Shown here: one piece after another, positions 22,364 to 28,730 of the stretch
How the letters are laid out: every line of letters starts with the position of its first letter
How positions within the stretch are numbered: position 1 is the stretch's first letter
Assembly: GCF_002432345.1 (NCBI RefSeq)
Contig: NZ_DJDT01000042.1
Coordinates: 1 to 28,730 of the forward strand
Direction of reading: 5' to 3'
Length of the DNA: 28,730 nucleotides
Source: Pedobacter sp. UBA5917
GTDB lineage: Bacteria; Bacteroidota; Bacteroidia; Sphingobacteriales; Sphingobacteriaceae
The notes under the pieces: model-generated
Told to the model about the DNA's origin: nothing
Database searches by the model: none
What the model saw: only the letters and a program-made list of their open reading frames with translations
Program-made: the position numbers and the translations under genes

Positions 22364-22984
22364 TTACAGCACTTTTATTTTTTTTCCTTCGCGGACAATC
22401 TTTTTATTTTCTTCCAGTTTTTTCAACAACCTCGATACCACTTCCCTCGAGGTGCCCATGTCCGAAGCAATTTCGGGTTGTGAGATGGTAATCGGGTTTT
22501 TTCTGGTGATGGTGATTTTTTGGATAAGGAAATTCAATATCCGTTCTTCCAGCCGATCGGAGCTTAACCCAATAATAGTAGATAGTAACTGGTTATAATG
22601 TTTCTGGTAGGCTGCAACAATCATCCTCGAAAACGAGGGATGGTTATCAAAGAGTTCTTCTGCCGTTTTCACATCTAATAGGATCAATGTACTTTCTGTT
22701 TCGGCCAATGCAGAAAAACTTTGGGGTTCGAGGCTGAATAAATGAGCGAAGCTGAATACGCAGGGCTCGCCTGGATTAATATAGTAAAGGTGGAAGTGCG
22801 CTGTTTTTTCTTCGCTGAATATTTTTACGGCACCGTTTAAAACGATTGGCAGATATCTCACCACCTGTCCTGTTTTAACGATCGCCTCTCCTGGCTGAAA
22901 TACCCTGAGTTTGCCTTTCGTCGTGATTTTCGAAACCAGTTCATTTCCGAGTTTACCTAAACACTGATTAACCAGATCATCCAT
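22364..22984 (-). CDS. Crp/Fnr-family transcriptional regulator
   Basis: A 206-residue regulator. The N-terminal cyclic-nucleotide-binding fold covers about residues 15-120, with FQPGEAIVKTGQVVRYLPIVLNG, then the Bacteroidota-style YYINPGEPCVFSF. The long connecting helix precedes the C-terminal winged helix with ISQPEIASDMGTSREVVSRLLKKLEE. The recognition helix keeps the S-R-E-x-x-x-R pattern of CRP that reads TGTGA, and such a site lies at 22348-22363. No iron-sulfur Cys cluster is present, so it is not an Fnr. The frame opens at 23011, but ATG 22984 has AAAAGG seven bases ahead and sits after the likely start point. The location beside the sulfur operon suggests, without proving, a link. 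Confidence 0.85.
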   Translation of the reverse strand: MDDLVNQCLGKLGNELVSKITTKGKLRVFQPGEAIVKTGQVVRYLPIVLNGAVKIFSEEKTAHFHLYYINPGEPCVFSFAHLFSLEPQSFSALAETESTLILLDVKTAEELFDNHPSFSRMIVAAYQKHYNQLLSTIIGLSSDRLEERILNFLIQKITITRKNPITISQPEIASDMGTSREVVSRLLKKLEENKKIVREGKKIKVL

Positions 22985-23008
22985 ATTTAAACCTTTTGGG
23001 TAAAAGTA

Positions 23009-23047
23009 CAAACATTGCGTTTAAGCAGAATCTTTTAAGCGCTTAAA
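23009..23047 (-). promoter_or_regulatory. Candidate promoter and palindrome of the Crp-type gene
   Basis: On the minus strand AATGTTTG (23016 to 23009) matches TANNTTTG at all but one position. The start point would be near 23002, which supports ATG 22984. The palindrome at 23034-23047 covers the -33 region, where a repressor could act. Confidence 0.4.
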
Positions 23048-23270
23048 CACTGAATTTTCTTTAAAAACCAGTAGAGATAATACGCTTTTTCGCTCTTAAA
23101 ACAAAAATATTTTCTTGTATCAAAGCGTATTAAGCCACTTCTGCTATTTGTATTCGTTTTAATCCTAATCTGTTGATTTTCAATCGCTTTTTATAAACGT
23201 TTACTGGAATCAATCCGTATTATTAAATTTTATTACTATCTGATTATCAAGTAATTACATAATTAATTTG

Positions 23271-23301
23271 TTGTTTTGATGTCTTGTTTTATATAGATTT
23301 G
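23271..23301 (+). promoter_or_regulatory. Candidate promoter of the GH30 gene
   Basis: TAGATTTG at 23294-23301 matches the -7 consensus. TTG at 23271-23273, 20 bases upstream, is a partial -33 box. The predicted 5' leader is about 130 bases. Confidence 0.4.
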
Positions 23302-23435
23302 CTGTAGTTGGAATAAGGTATTTGCCGCTTACTAAATGTATGTTGTTGATACAGGTAGCCTGAAAATACAAACAGGTTATATCGTTAAGCTTAAATAAAA
23401 CCAATTATATTTTTTACTAACCAATTATTAATCTT

Positions 23436-24860
23436 ATGAGAAAAATCTATCTGCAGTTTTTTACTGCTACAGCACTCTGCATCTCGCTGTTTTCGTGCAG
23501 GAAAAACATGAATGCCGTTGAAGAAACCGACGGGCAATCTACAACCGTTAGGGCAAACGAATCGGTAAGTATCTGGATGACTACCGGCGACCAGAGCAAA
23601 TTGCTGCAACAACAGGGTAATGTTACTTTTTCTACCAATGCGGGTTCGGCCTCAACTACAATTACCGTGAATGAAGGATCAACTTTCCAGGGTATTGATG
23701 GCTTTGGCTACACGCTTACACAGGGCAGTGCCAAATTGATCAATGATTTGCCGGCAGGTACACAGAGTTCGATCTTAAATGAACTTTTCAATACTTCCAG
23801 CGGTATCGGTATTTCGGTGGTACGTATTGGCATCGGCGCTACCGATTTGAGTGAGTATTCGTACACGTATCGTGATGGTGCTTCTTTCAGCTTATCAGGC
23901 CCCGATTTAACCTATACCATCCCGATCCTGAAAAAAATCCTGGCCATCAATCCGAACATAAAAGTATTGGCAACGCCATGGACAGCCCCAAGATGGATGA
24001 AAACAAATGGCTCTTTCAAGGCAGGTACACTTAAAGCCGAAAATTATGAAAGCTATGGTCAATACTGGCTTGATTATATGAACGCTATGAAGGCACAGGG
24101 AATTACCATTTGGGGCATAACACCTCAAAATGAGCCTTTAAATGAAAATAACGAGCCCAGTATGAAATTGACCAAGGAAAATCAACTGGGCCTCATCAAC
24201 GATTATATTGGCCCTAAACTACGTGGCGCTGGATTTAATTGTAAAATAATCTGCTACGATCACAATTGTGATAATACCGAGTATCCAATCTATGTGGCCA
24301 ATAACAGCAGTTATGTAGATGGCTCGGCTTTTCACCTTTATGCGGGTAATATTTCGGCAATGACCACGGTAAAAAATGCCACCAATAAAAACGTGTATTT
24401 TACCGAACAGTATACGGACTCTAACGGAAGTTTTGGCGGCGACCTGGCCTGGCACGTGCAGAATGTAATTATAGGTTCGATGAATAACTGGTCGAGAACC
24501 GCTTTAGAGTGGAATCTGGCATCTGATCCGAACAGTGGTCCGCATACGCCTGGCGGTAGTACCGTTTCTAAAGGCGCACTTACCATCAACGGATCGAGCA
24601 TAACCCGTAATGTTGGTTATTATATTGTTGGCCATGCTTCAAAATTTGTATCTCCGGGTGCTGTTCGTATCTCATCAAATAATTCTGGAAGTATTCAGAC
24701 CACGGCTTTCCGGAACAGCAATGGTAGCAAAGTGCTAATCGCGTTAAACAACGGTTCATCAAACGCAACCTTTAAAGTAAAATGGGGAAATCAATATTTC
24801 ACCTATACTTTGCCGGGTGGTGGGGTGGCTACTTTTAAATGGTCGGGGAATGCTTCTTAA
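23436..24860 (+). CDS. GH30-family glycosidase lipoprotein (beta-1,6-glucanase type)
   Basis: A 474-residue secreted glycoside hydrolase of family 30. The lipobox LFSC gives lipidated Cys21. A barrel domain starts at FQGIDGFGYTLTQGSAKLI and includes RIGIGATDLSEYSY and LATPWTAPRWMKTNGSFKAG. The acid/base is Glu233 in TPQNEP and the nucleophile is Glu324 in YFTEQYT. The rest is the family's beta-sandwich, ending TYTLPGGGVATFKW. The pattern best fits subfamily 3 endo-beta-1,6-glucanases (fungal pustulan-type glucan) rather than glucocerebrosidases or xylanases, but this is judgement by eye. It stands alone, without its own SusCD, between AT-rich regulatory DNA and a repeat element. Attachment to the outer membrane is likely. 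Confidence 0.88.
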   Translation: MRKIYLQFFTATALCISLFSCRKNMNAVEETDGQSTTVRANESVSIWMTTGDQSKLLQQQGNVTFSTNAGSASTTITVNEGSTFQGIDGFGYTLTQGSAKLINDLPAGTQSSILNELFNTSSGIGISVVRIGIGATDLSEYSYTYRDGASFSLSGPDLTYTIPILKKILAINPNIKVLATPWTAPRWMKTNGSFKAGTLKAENYESYGQYWLDYMNAMKAQGITIWGITPQNEPLNENNEPSMKLTKENQLGLINDYIGPKLRGAGFNCKIICYDHNCDNTEYPIYVANNSSYVDGSAFHLYAGNISAMTTVKNATNKNVYFTEQYTDSNGSFGGDLAWHVQNVIIGSMNNWSRTALEWNLASDPNSGPHTPGGSTVSKGALTINGSSITRNVGYYIVGHASKFVSPGAVRISSNNSGSIQTTAFRNSNGSKVLIALNNGSSNATFKVKWGNQYFTYTLPGGGVATFKWSGNAS

Positions 24861-24882
24861 TTGTTTTTAGCAATACGATAAT

Positions 24883-25329
24883 CGTCACACTGAATTTATT
24901 TCAGGGTCTATCGTGCAGGAAAGATGCCGAAACCCCGCTAACGGTCGTTTCTAACGAACGTTGAATAGGGTATCGTTTACAACGATAAAATCGTGTAACT
25001 ATTTATGCACTCGTTTGGAAACGAACGTAAGGATGAAAGAAGCAATCTTAATGCGTGCGCTAGTAGCTAACGTTGTAAGATTGCTTCCTTGGCTGAAAAA
25101 GCCTCCTCGCAATGACGGCCTTGCTCATTCGAAATCCGCTAACGGTCGTTTCTAACGAACGTTGAATAGGATATCGTTTGCAACGATAAAATCGTGTAAC
25201 TATTTATGCACTCGTTTGGAAACGAGCGCAAGCATGATTGGATAGAACCTGAAATAAATCCGATAGCTATCGGATCAGGGTGAACGAGCGCAAGCATTGG
25301 ATAGACCCTGAAATAAATTCAGGGTGACG
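24883..25329. repeat. 447-bp repeat element with 30-bp terminal inverted repeats
   Basis: The outer 30 bases (24883-24912 and 25300-25329) are inverted copies differing at one position. Inside are two 102-base direct repeats (24935-25036 and 25136-25237, offset 201, a few mismatches), a 12-bp inverted repeat GAAGCAATCTTA/TAAGATTGCTTC (25039-25050 with 25076-25087), a 16-base palindrome TCCGATAGCTATCGGA (25259-25274) and the hairpin ACCCTGAA-ATAAA-TTCAGGGT (25305-25325) at the right end. The word GAGCGCAAGCAT recurs near 25224 and 25285. No transposase or convincing ORF is present. It fits a non-autonomous MITE-like or composite REP element filling the whole gap between the GH30 and beta-barrel genes. 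Confidence 0.7.
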
Positions 25330-25404
25330 ACTTTTAAGTAAAAATAGAAAATCTTCCAAAGGAATATTATTTATCTAGCCAAGTTTCATATTTTATCGTT
25401 TTAT

Positions 25405-26295
25405 ATGAGATCATTATTTACTGCCTTTTTATTGTTTTACGGAATTGCGCTTTACGCCCAAAAAAATCCTATTGTAGCGCTTTCATTATCTTCAGGTTAT
25501 CAATCAAGCAACTTGCATTGGTCTATAGCCGGTAATTTAAACGGCAAATCGCCAAATATCCTGTCGGAAGTAAAATGGAATGCCCTTCGTGGACCAATTT
25601 TAAGTGCCGACCTAAAAATCAACCTTACCAAAAGATGGTTTATCAGTGGCGGTTTTGCAAAAGCTTACATTAAATCAGGTAACGCTACCGATACCGATTA
25701 TGGAGAGGATAACCTTGAGGCACAAACCTATCACGCCGCATTAAGAAGTGATGAAGGGAATTTAAGCAATTTCGGTATTGCTGCCGGTTATAAAATATTG
25801 CTGCGCGAAAAGTTGGAAATTGCGGTAATGGCCGGTTATACCGATAAAAAAGAAAATCTTTTACTTTTAGATCATGCGGTGGCCTTGGAAGGGGAAAATG
25901 CCTTGCACTCCAGCTATGGTACAAATTGGACAGGTATTTCTACAGCGGTTTCTGTGGGATATGCCATTTTGCCTAAATTAAAATTGAATGCTACATTAAG
26001 TTACGATCAGTTAAAATATAAAGGCCAGGCAGATTGGAACCTGATTTATGCCTTTCAACATCCATTAAGTTTTGAGCAAAACGCCAATGGTTATGAGCTT
26101 GGTGTTTTGTTAGGCTTTGTTTATCAGCTTAAACCTTATCTTTTGTTTAATGTGAGCGGAGCATACGCTCATGCTGAAACCGGAAATGGTACCGATAAAC
26201 TTTTTCTTGATGATGGAAGCACGCAATCAACCCAGTTTAATGCTGCGGTTAAAAATGTAAAAAATATTTCTCTGGGATTAACCGTCCGTTTTTGA
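25405..26295 (+). CDS. Outer-membrane beta-barrel protein, unknown function
   Basis: A 296-residue protein with a signal peptide (residues 1-19, ending IALYAQ) and alternating beta-strand pattern to the C-terminal aromatic LGLTVRF, as in small Bacteroidota outer-membrane barrels. Strands such as RWFISGGFAKAYIKSGN, IAAGYKILLREKLEIAVMAGYT and LGVLLGFVYQLKPYLLFNVSGAYAH alternate with polar loops, suggesting 12 to 14 strands. No ligand can be proposed. Its last 18 bases overlap the end of the convergent 7TM gene, so the two transcripts must be antisense at their ends. Confidence 0.75.
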   Translation: MRSLFTAFLLFYGIALYAQKNPIVALSLSSGYQSSNLHWSIAGNLNGKSPNILSEVKWNALRGPILSADLKINLTKRWFISGGFAKAYIKSGNATDTDYGEDNLEAQTYHAALRSDEGNLSNFGIAAGYKILLREKLEIAVMAGYTDKKENLLLLDHAVALEGENALHSSYGTNWTGISTAVSVGYAILPKLKLNATLSYDQLKYKGQADWNLIYAFQHPLSFEQNANGYELGVLLGFVYQLKPYLLFNVSGAYAHAETGNGTDKLFLDDGSTQSTQFNAAVKNVKNISLGLTVRF

Positions 26296-28161
26296 TGAGG
26301 TATTCTGTTCGTGTTTCATCACCAGGTCTATCCAGCTGCTTTTCCTGTTTTTTGGATGTGGTTTCTGTTGTTCAAGGATATGTTTAATCCGGATGGCATA
26401 AGCCCAGCAGGTACTTTGCCTGATGCCAACTTTTTCGGCAAGTTGATAGGATGAAATTTTGCCCTGCGTACTGAACATCAGGTAAACGATATAAAACGCT
26501 TTATTGATCGGGATGCGGTTGTTCTCAAAAATGGTATCCTGCATGGGCGATTCCTCATAGAAACATTTTTTGCACCTGCGGCTAAAAGGTCTCCGGCCAA
26601 TACTATAATTGGTGCCTGCACATTTGCGGCATTCAAAACCATCTTTCCATTTAATATCCGATAAAAGTCTGTAGCATTGATCGCGGTCGGGATATTTTTG
26701 TTTAAATTCATCAAAAGTGAGTTCAATCGATTCGATCCTGGCATCAGTTATCTTTTCGATATTGCTTTTGAGTTTTACATTGTCCTCTTCAAGTAATATA
26801 TTGATCCTTGATATGTATTCGGCCTGTTCGCGTATCTTTTCCGATTGAATGGTCAGTTCGCGTGTGCGCTCGGCCACCTGTTCTTCCAGTTCTTCATTGA
26901 GCGATTTTTGAAGTACCACATTCAGTTCGATGTGTTTCAGTGCTTCATCTTTGGCTTTGTCGCGTTCTTTCCTCAACAACCTTACCTGATCGCTGATGGA
27001 AAAGGAAAGCAGTACCATTTCCATAATAAAACCAAAACTGATGCTGTAATGGCTTACCGCCCCGGGCCAGCCCTCGGCAAAGCCAAGTACCGCGATCAAC
27101 TTGATTATTGCGCCAACAAAAAGAAAAGCATGGGCCAGTACAAAAAAACGGGCCGGTTTAAAACCCTGGTACCAGATCACCGCCGCAGTTAAAAAGGCTA
27201 CTGAAAGCGGTATAAATTCGAGGAATTTATAGATGAACCATTCATTTTTCGCAAACAGGCAAATGGCAAAATAAACTGTTCTGATAACGATGGTTAACTG
27301 GATAATGAAATAAAAGGTTGGGTTTCTTTTTTTTACCTGCAATAATATTTTGGTAAAAATGAGGGCAAAAATGCTCATGCAGTATAAGGCTGTTCCGTAG
27401 GCATAGTTGTTCAATTCTGGTAAATGTGGCCATATAAACTGGAAGGCAATGCCATCAGCACTCATTTCGTAAACGCCAACACTAAAGATAAACAGTACAT
27501 AATAAACATATTCTTTAAGCCTGGTGGCGAAAAACATCAATAGGTTATAGAGACAGAAAACAAGGATCATCCCATAAAAAAGACCGAAAGAAATATATTC
27601 GAGCAGGGCGTAGTGGATAAAACGTTCTAAAGTTCGGTAAACGATGATCACATTCACATGATTGGCTGATTTTAACCTGAAATAAAGGATATGAGGACCC
27701 TCTGACTGGTTGGTAATCGTAAATTCGAAGTTTTTATGCTGATAAAGGCGGTTTTCGAATCTGGTTTTTGCGCCAGCATCCTCACGTTTATAGTTGCCTT
27801 GTGCATCGGGAAAGTAAGCAGTGATTTCATCAGTGGTTTGGTCGAAAAATTCGATAAGACCCAGTTTCCCGGTTAATCCCGATGGAAAATTTACCTTTAC
27901 CTTGTACCAATAGGCTGATGGCCTCGAAAAATTGATGGGATAATAACCTTCGTTGGGTTTAAAGCGGCCTAGTTTATCCTGTAGCCTTATTTCATCGAAG
28001 TTCATCACGCCACTACGGTCTTCCAGATAACTTACTTCGCCATACCTGAAAAAATGCTCTATCGTGTTATTTTTGATATTTACCATTTCCTGCGCTTTTA
28101 AAAGGGGTAGGAAAAAGCAAAGCAATATGGCTGTGAGGTAAACTTTTAGCAGGCTAATCAT
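26278..28161 (-). CDS. 7TM-DISM sensor fused to an IS1595-type transposase zinc-ribbon/HTH region
   Basis: A 627-residue membrane protein with an unusual output region (numbering from ATG 28161). A signal peptide (1-24, ending PLLKAQ) leads to a periplasmic DISM-type domain (about 25-180) and seven hydrophobic segments (about 185-395). A coiled coil (about 396-475) holds EELEEQVAERTRELTIQSEK, which usually precedes a kinase. Instead comes a block like the N-terminus of IS1595-family transposases: TFDEFKQKYPDRDQCYRLL, a zinc ribbon with Cys511, Cys514, Cys530 and Cys533, QDTIFENNRIPINKAFYIVYLM, and a helix-turn-helix GKISSYQLAEKVGIRQSTCWAYAIRIKHIL. The DDE nuclease domain is absent, so it cannot transpose. 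A membrane-bound one-component DNA-binding regulator is inferred. The frame opens at 28197; ATG 28161 gives the clean signal peptide. Confidence 0.8.
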   Translation of the reverse strand: MISLLKVYLTAILLCFFLPLLKAQEMVNIKNNTIEHFFRYGEVSYLEDRSGVMNFDEIRLQDKLGRFKPNEGYYPINFSRPSAYWYKVKVNFPSGLTGKLGLIEFFDQTTDEITAYFPDAQGNYKREDAGAKTRFENRLYQHKNFEFTITNQSEGPHILYFRLKSANHVNVIIVYRTLERFIHYALLEYISFGLFYGMILVFCLYNLLMFFATRLKEYVYYVLFIFSVGVYEMSADGIAFQFIWPHLPELNNYAYGTALYCMSIFALIFTKILLQVKKRNPTFYFIIQLTIVIRTVYFAICLFAKNEWFIYKFLEFIPLSVAFLTAAVIWYQGFKPARFFVLAHAFLFVGAIIKLIAVLGFAEGWPGAVSHYSISFGFIMEMVLLSFSISDQVRLLRKERDKAKDEALKHIELNVVLQKSLNEELEEQVAERTRELTIQSEKIREQAEYISRINILLEEDNVKLKSNIEKITDARIESIELTFDEFKQKYPDRDQCYRLLSDIKWKDGFECRKCAGTNYSIGRRPFSRRCKKCFYEESPMQDTIFENNRIPINKAFYIVYLMFSTQGKISSYQLAEKVGIRQSTCWAYAIRIKHILEQQKPHPKNRKSSWIDLVMKHEQNTSSKTDG

Positions 28162-28730
28162 TTTATAAGTATAATGAAAAATAGGCAGAACTGCCATTTT
28201 GAGCTTACATACGGGGAAAGTATTAAATTATCTTCATCTCGACTGGAATGGTCCAAATATTCCTATTGTGTGTTTACATCTTTTTAAGGCATTATGCTGG
28301 CTTGCTTTGGACACAAACTGGTTTTACCGAAGAACGCCCGTCAATCCCAAGTGCAGGGAAATCAAAAAAACAGGTGTAAAATGGAACAATTGGCACTGTC
28401 AAACCTAAAACGCAGTGGTTTTGTGCAGATCTCGTAAAAACTTTAAATTATCCAATACTTACTGCACAAAACAAAGTGCCGGTGTTTTTTTGATGTGTAC
28501 TGGGCTTGTGTGGAAGCACCTAATGGATTGACGAAGCGCTTTGGGTACTTTGGCGCTCCAAAATGCGCAGCATTCTTGAACACAAATAAAAACAACATTA
28601 ACTGTGAAAAACTACCATGCCTCCGCGGCATAGGAGCGGAAAAAAAATAGCATTTGTATCACAAGATGTGGGATATGCGGGAAAGAGATCTGCCTCGATA
28701 GATCTCTCGGCTGCGTTGCACTCCGCTCGA
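28162..28730. other. Gene-free right end of the window with inverted repeats
   Basis: No convincing ORF. GGCAG-AA-CTGCC at 28184-28195 is a perfect 12-base palindrome just before the 7TM-fusion gene. GTTTTGTGCAG (28418-28428) and CTGCACAAAAC (28462-28472) form an 11-bp inverted repeat with a 33-base spacer. ATGCC-TCCGC-GGCAT forms a small hairpin at 28617-28631. AGAGATCT/AGATCTCT (28684-28691 with 28700-28707) is an 8-bp inverted repeat in sequence resembling dispersed intergenic repeats. Confidence 0.45.

Larger units (their letters stand above)
22985..23435. other. AT-rich regulatory region between Crp-type and GH30 genes
   Basis: No gene is seen. A perfect 14-base palindrome TTTAAGC-GCTTAAA lies at 23034-23047, with another TTTAAGC at 23020-23026, both in front of the Crp-type gene. 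TAATACGCTTT (23078-23088) and AAAGCGTATTA (23122-23132) form an 11-bp inverted repeat with a 33-base spacer. CGTATTA recurs at 23216-23222. A candidate promoter for the GH30 gene is at 23271-23301. Confidence 0.5.

Noticed and set aside
23436..24860. GH30 gene as part of a polysaccharide utilisation locus with the SusCD pair
   Set aside because: The SusCD operon ends at 21885 and is separated by two minus-strand genes. No other carbohydrate enzyme is present.
24961..25155. 64-codon frame in the repeat element
   Set aside because: It is built from repeat sequence, spans parts of both direct repeats and has no recognisable protein features.
24935..25237. Direct repeats that could suggest a CRISPR array
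   Set aside because: There are only two 102-base copies with a 99-base spacer, no short regular repeats and no cas genes. The copies lie inside an element with terminal inverted repeats.
26278..26760. Transposase similarity suggesting an insertion sequence
   Set aside because: The zinc-ribbon/HTH part is in frame with a 7TM sensor, the DDE domain is missing and no terminal inverted repeats flank the gene, so it is a fusion protein and not an IS.
28443..28631. 62-codon frame near the right end
   Set aside because: Composition is unlike a protein, it spans inverted repeats and no family features are present.
1..28730. tRNA, rRNA and known riboswitches
   Set aside because: I saw no tRNA cloverleaf ends, rRNA signatures or conserved riboswitch cores by reading. 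A covariance-model scan would be decisive.

Overview
The window looks like a chromosomal segment from a member of the Bacteroidota, most likely Sphingobacteriaceae (Pedobacter-like). The evidence is a SusC/SusD outer-membrane uptake pair, several sites matching the Bacteroidota promoter pattern TTTG-N19-TANNTTTG, almost no Shine-Dalgarno sequences, SusD- and GH30-type lipoproteins with short lipoboxes, a DUF3667 membrane protein and a 7TMR-DISM sensor. The genus is an inference from protein style, not from a marker gene.

Layout. 1-8000 is a patchwork of small housekeeping and regulatory genes: a small membrane protein, an AraC regulator, a Mug-type DNA glycosylase, an aldo/keto reductase overlapping a GNAT acetyltransferase, an APCDD1-like protein divergent from an HxlR regulator, a DUF3667 protein with a previously hidden 49-residue membrane peptide, a PAS-LuxR regulator, and an AT-rich AlbA_2/RecG-like ATPase gene that looks acquired. 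8339-21885 is one long operon. 21886-23435 holds inverted repeats, an 80-residue protein and a Crp-type regulator. 23436-24860 is a GH30 glucanase lipoprotein. 24883-25329 is a 447-bp repeat element bounded by 30-bp inverted repeats. It is followed by a beta-barrel protein, converging on an unusual 7TM sensor fused to an IS1595-type transposase DNA-binding region, and a gene-poor end with repeats.

The main system is the operon 8697-21885: SusC, SusD, a secreted S51 (cyanophycinase-like) peptidase, two tandem DoxX-like membrane proteins, a SoxD-type cytochrome c, a SoxC-type molybdenum sulfite dehydrogenase, a phytoene-desaturase-like FAD oxidoreductase and a YeiH-family putative sulfate exporter. 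Gaps are 20 bases or fewer and one junction overlaps by one base. I read this as outer-membrane uptake of an unknown (probably organic) sulfur compound, periplasmic processing, oxidation of sulfite-level sulfur with electrons passed to cytochrome c and perhaps to DoxX-like quinone reductases, and sulfate export.

Ahead of it lies the most striking small feature: a good promoter (8339-8369) whose start point should fall within a few bases of an ATG opening a 33-codon ORF (8378-8479) that ends Cys-Cys-Cys-stop. A nearly leaderless poly-cysteine upstream ORF in front of a sulfur-oxidation operon is the signature expected of cysteine-codon-dependent attenuation. Such leaders were described in mycobacteria; I know of none described for a SusCD operon.
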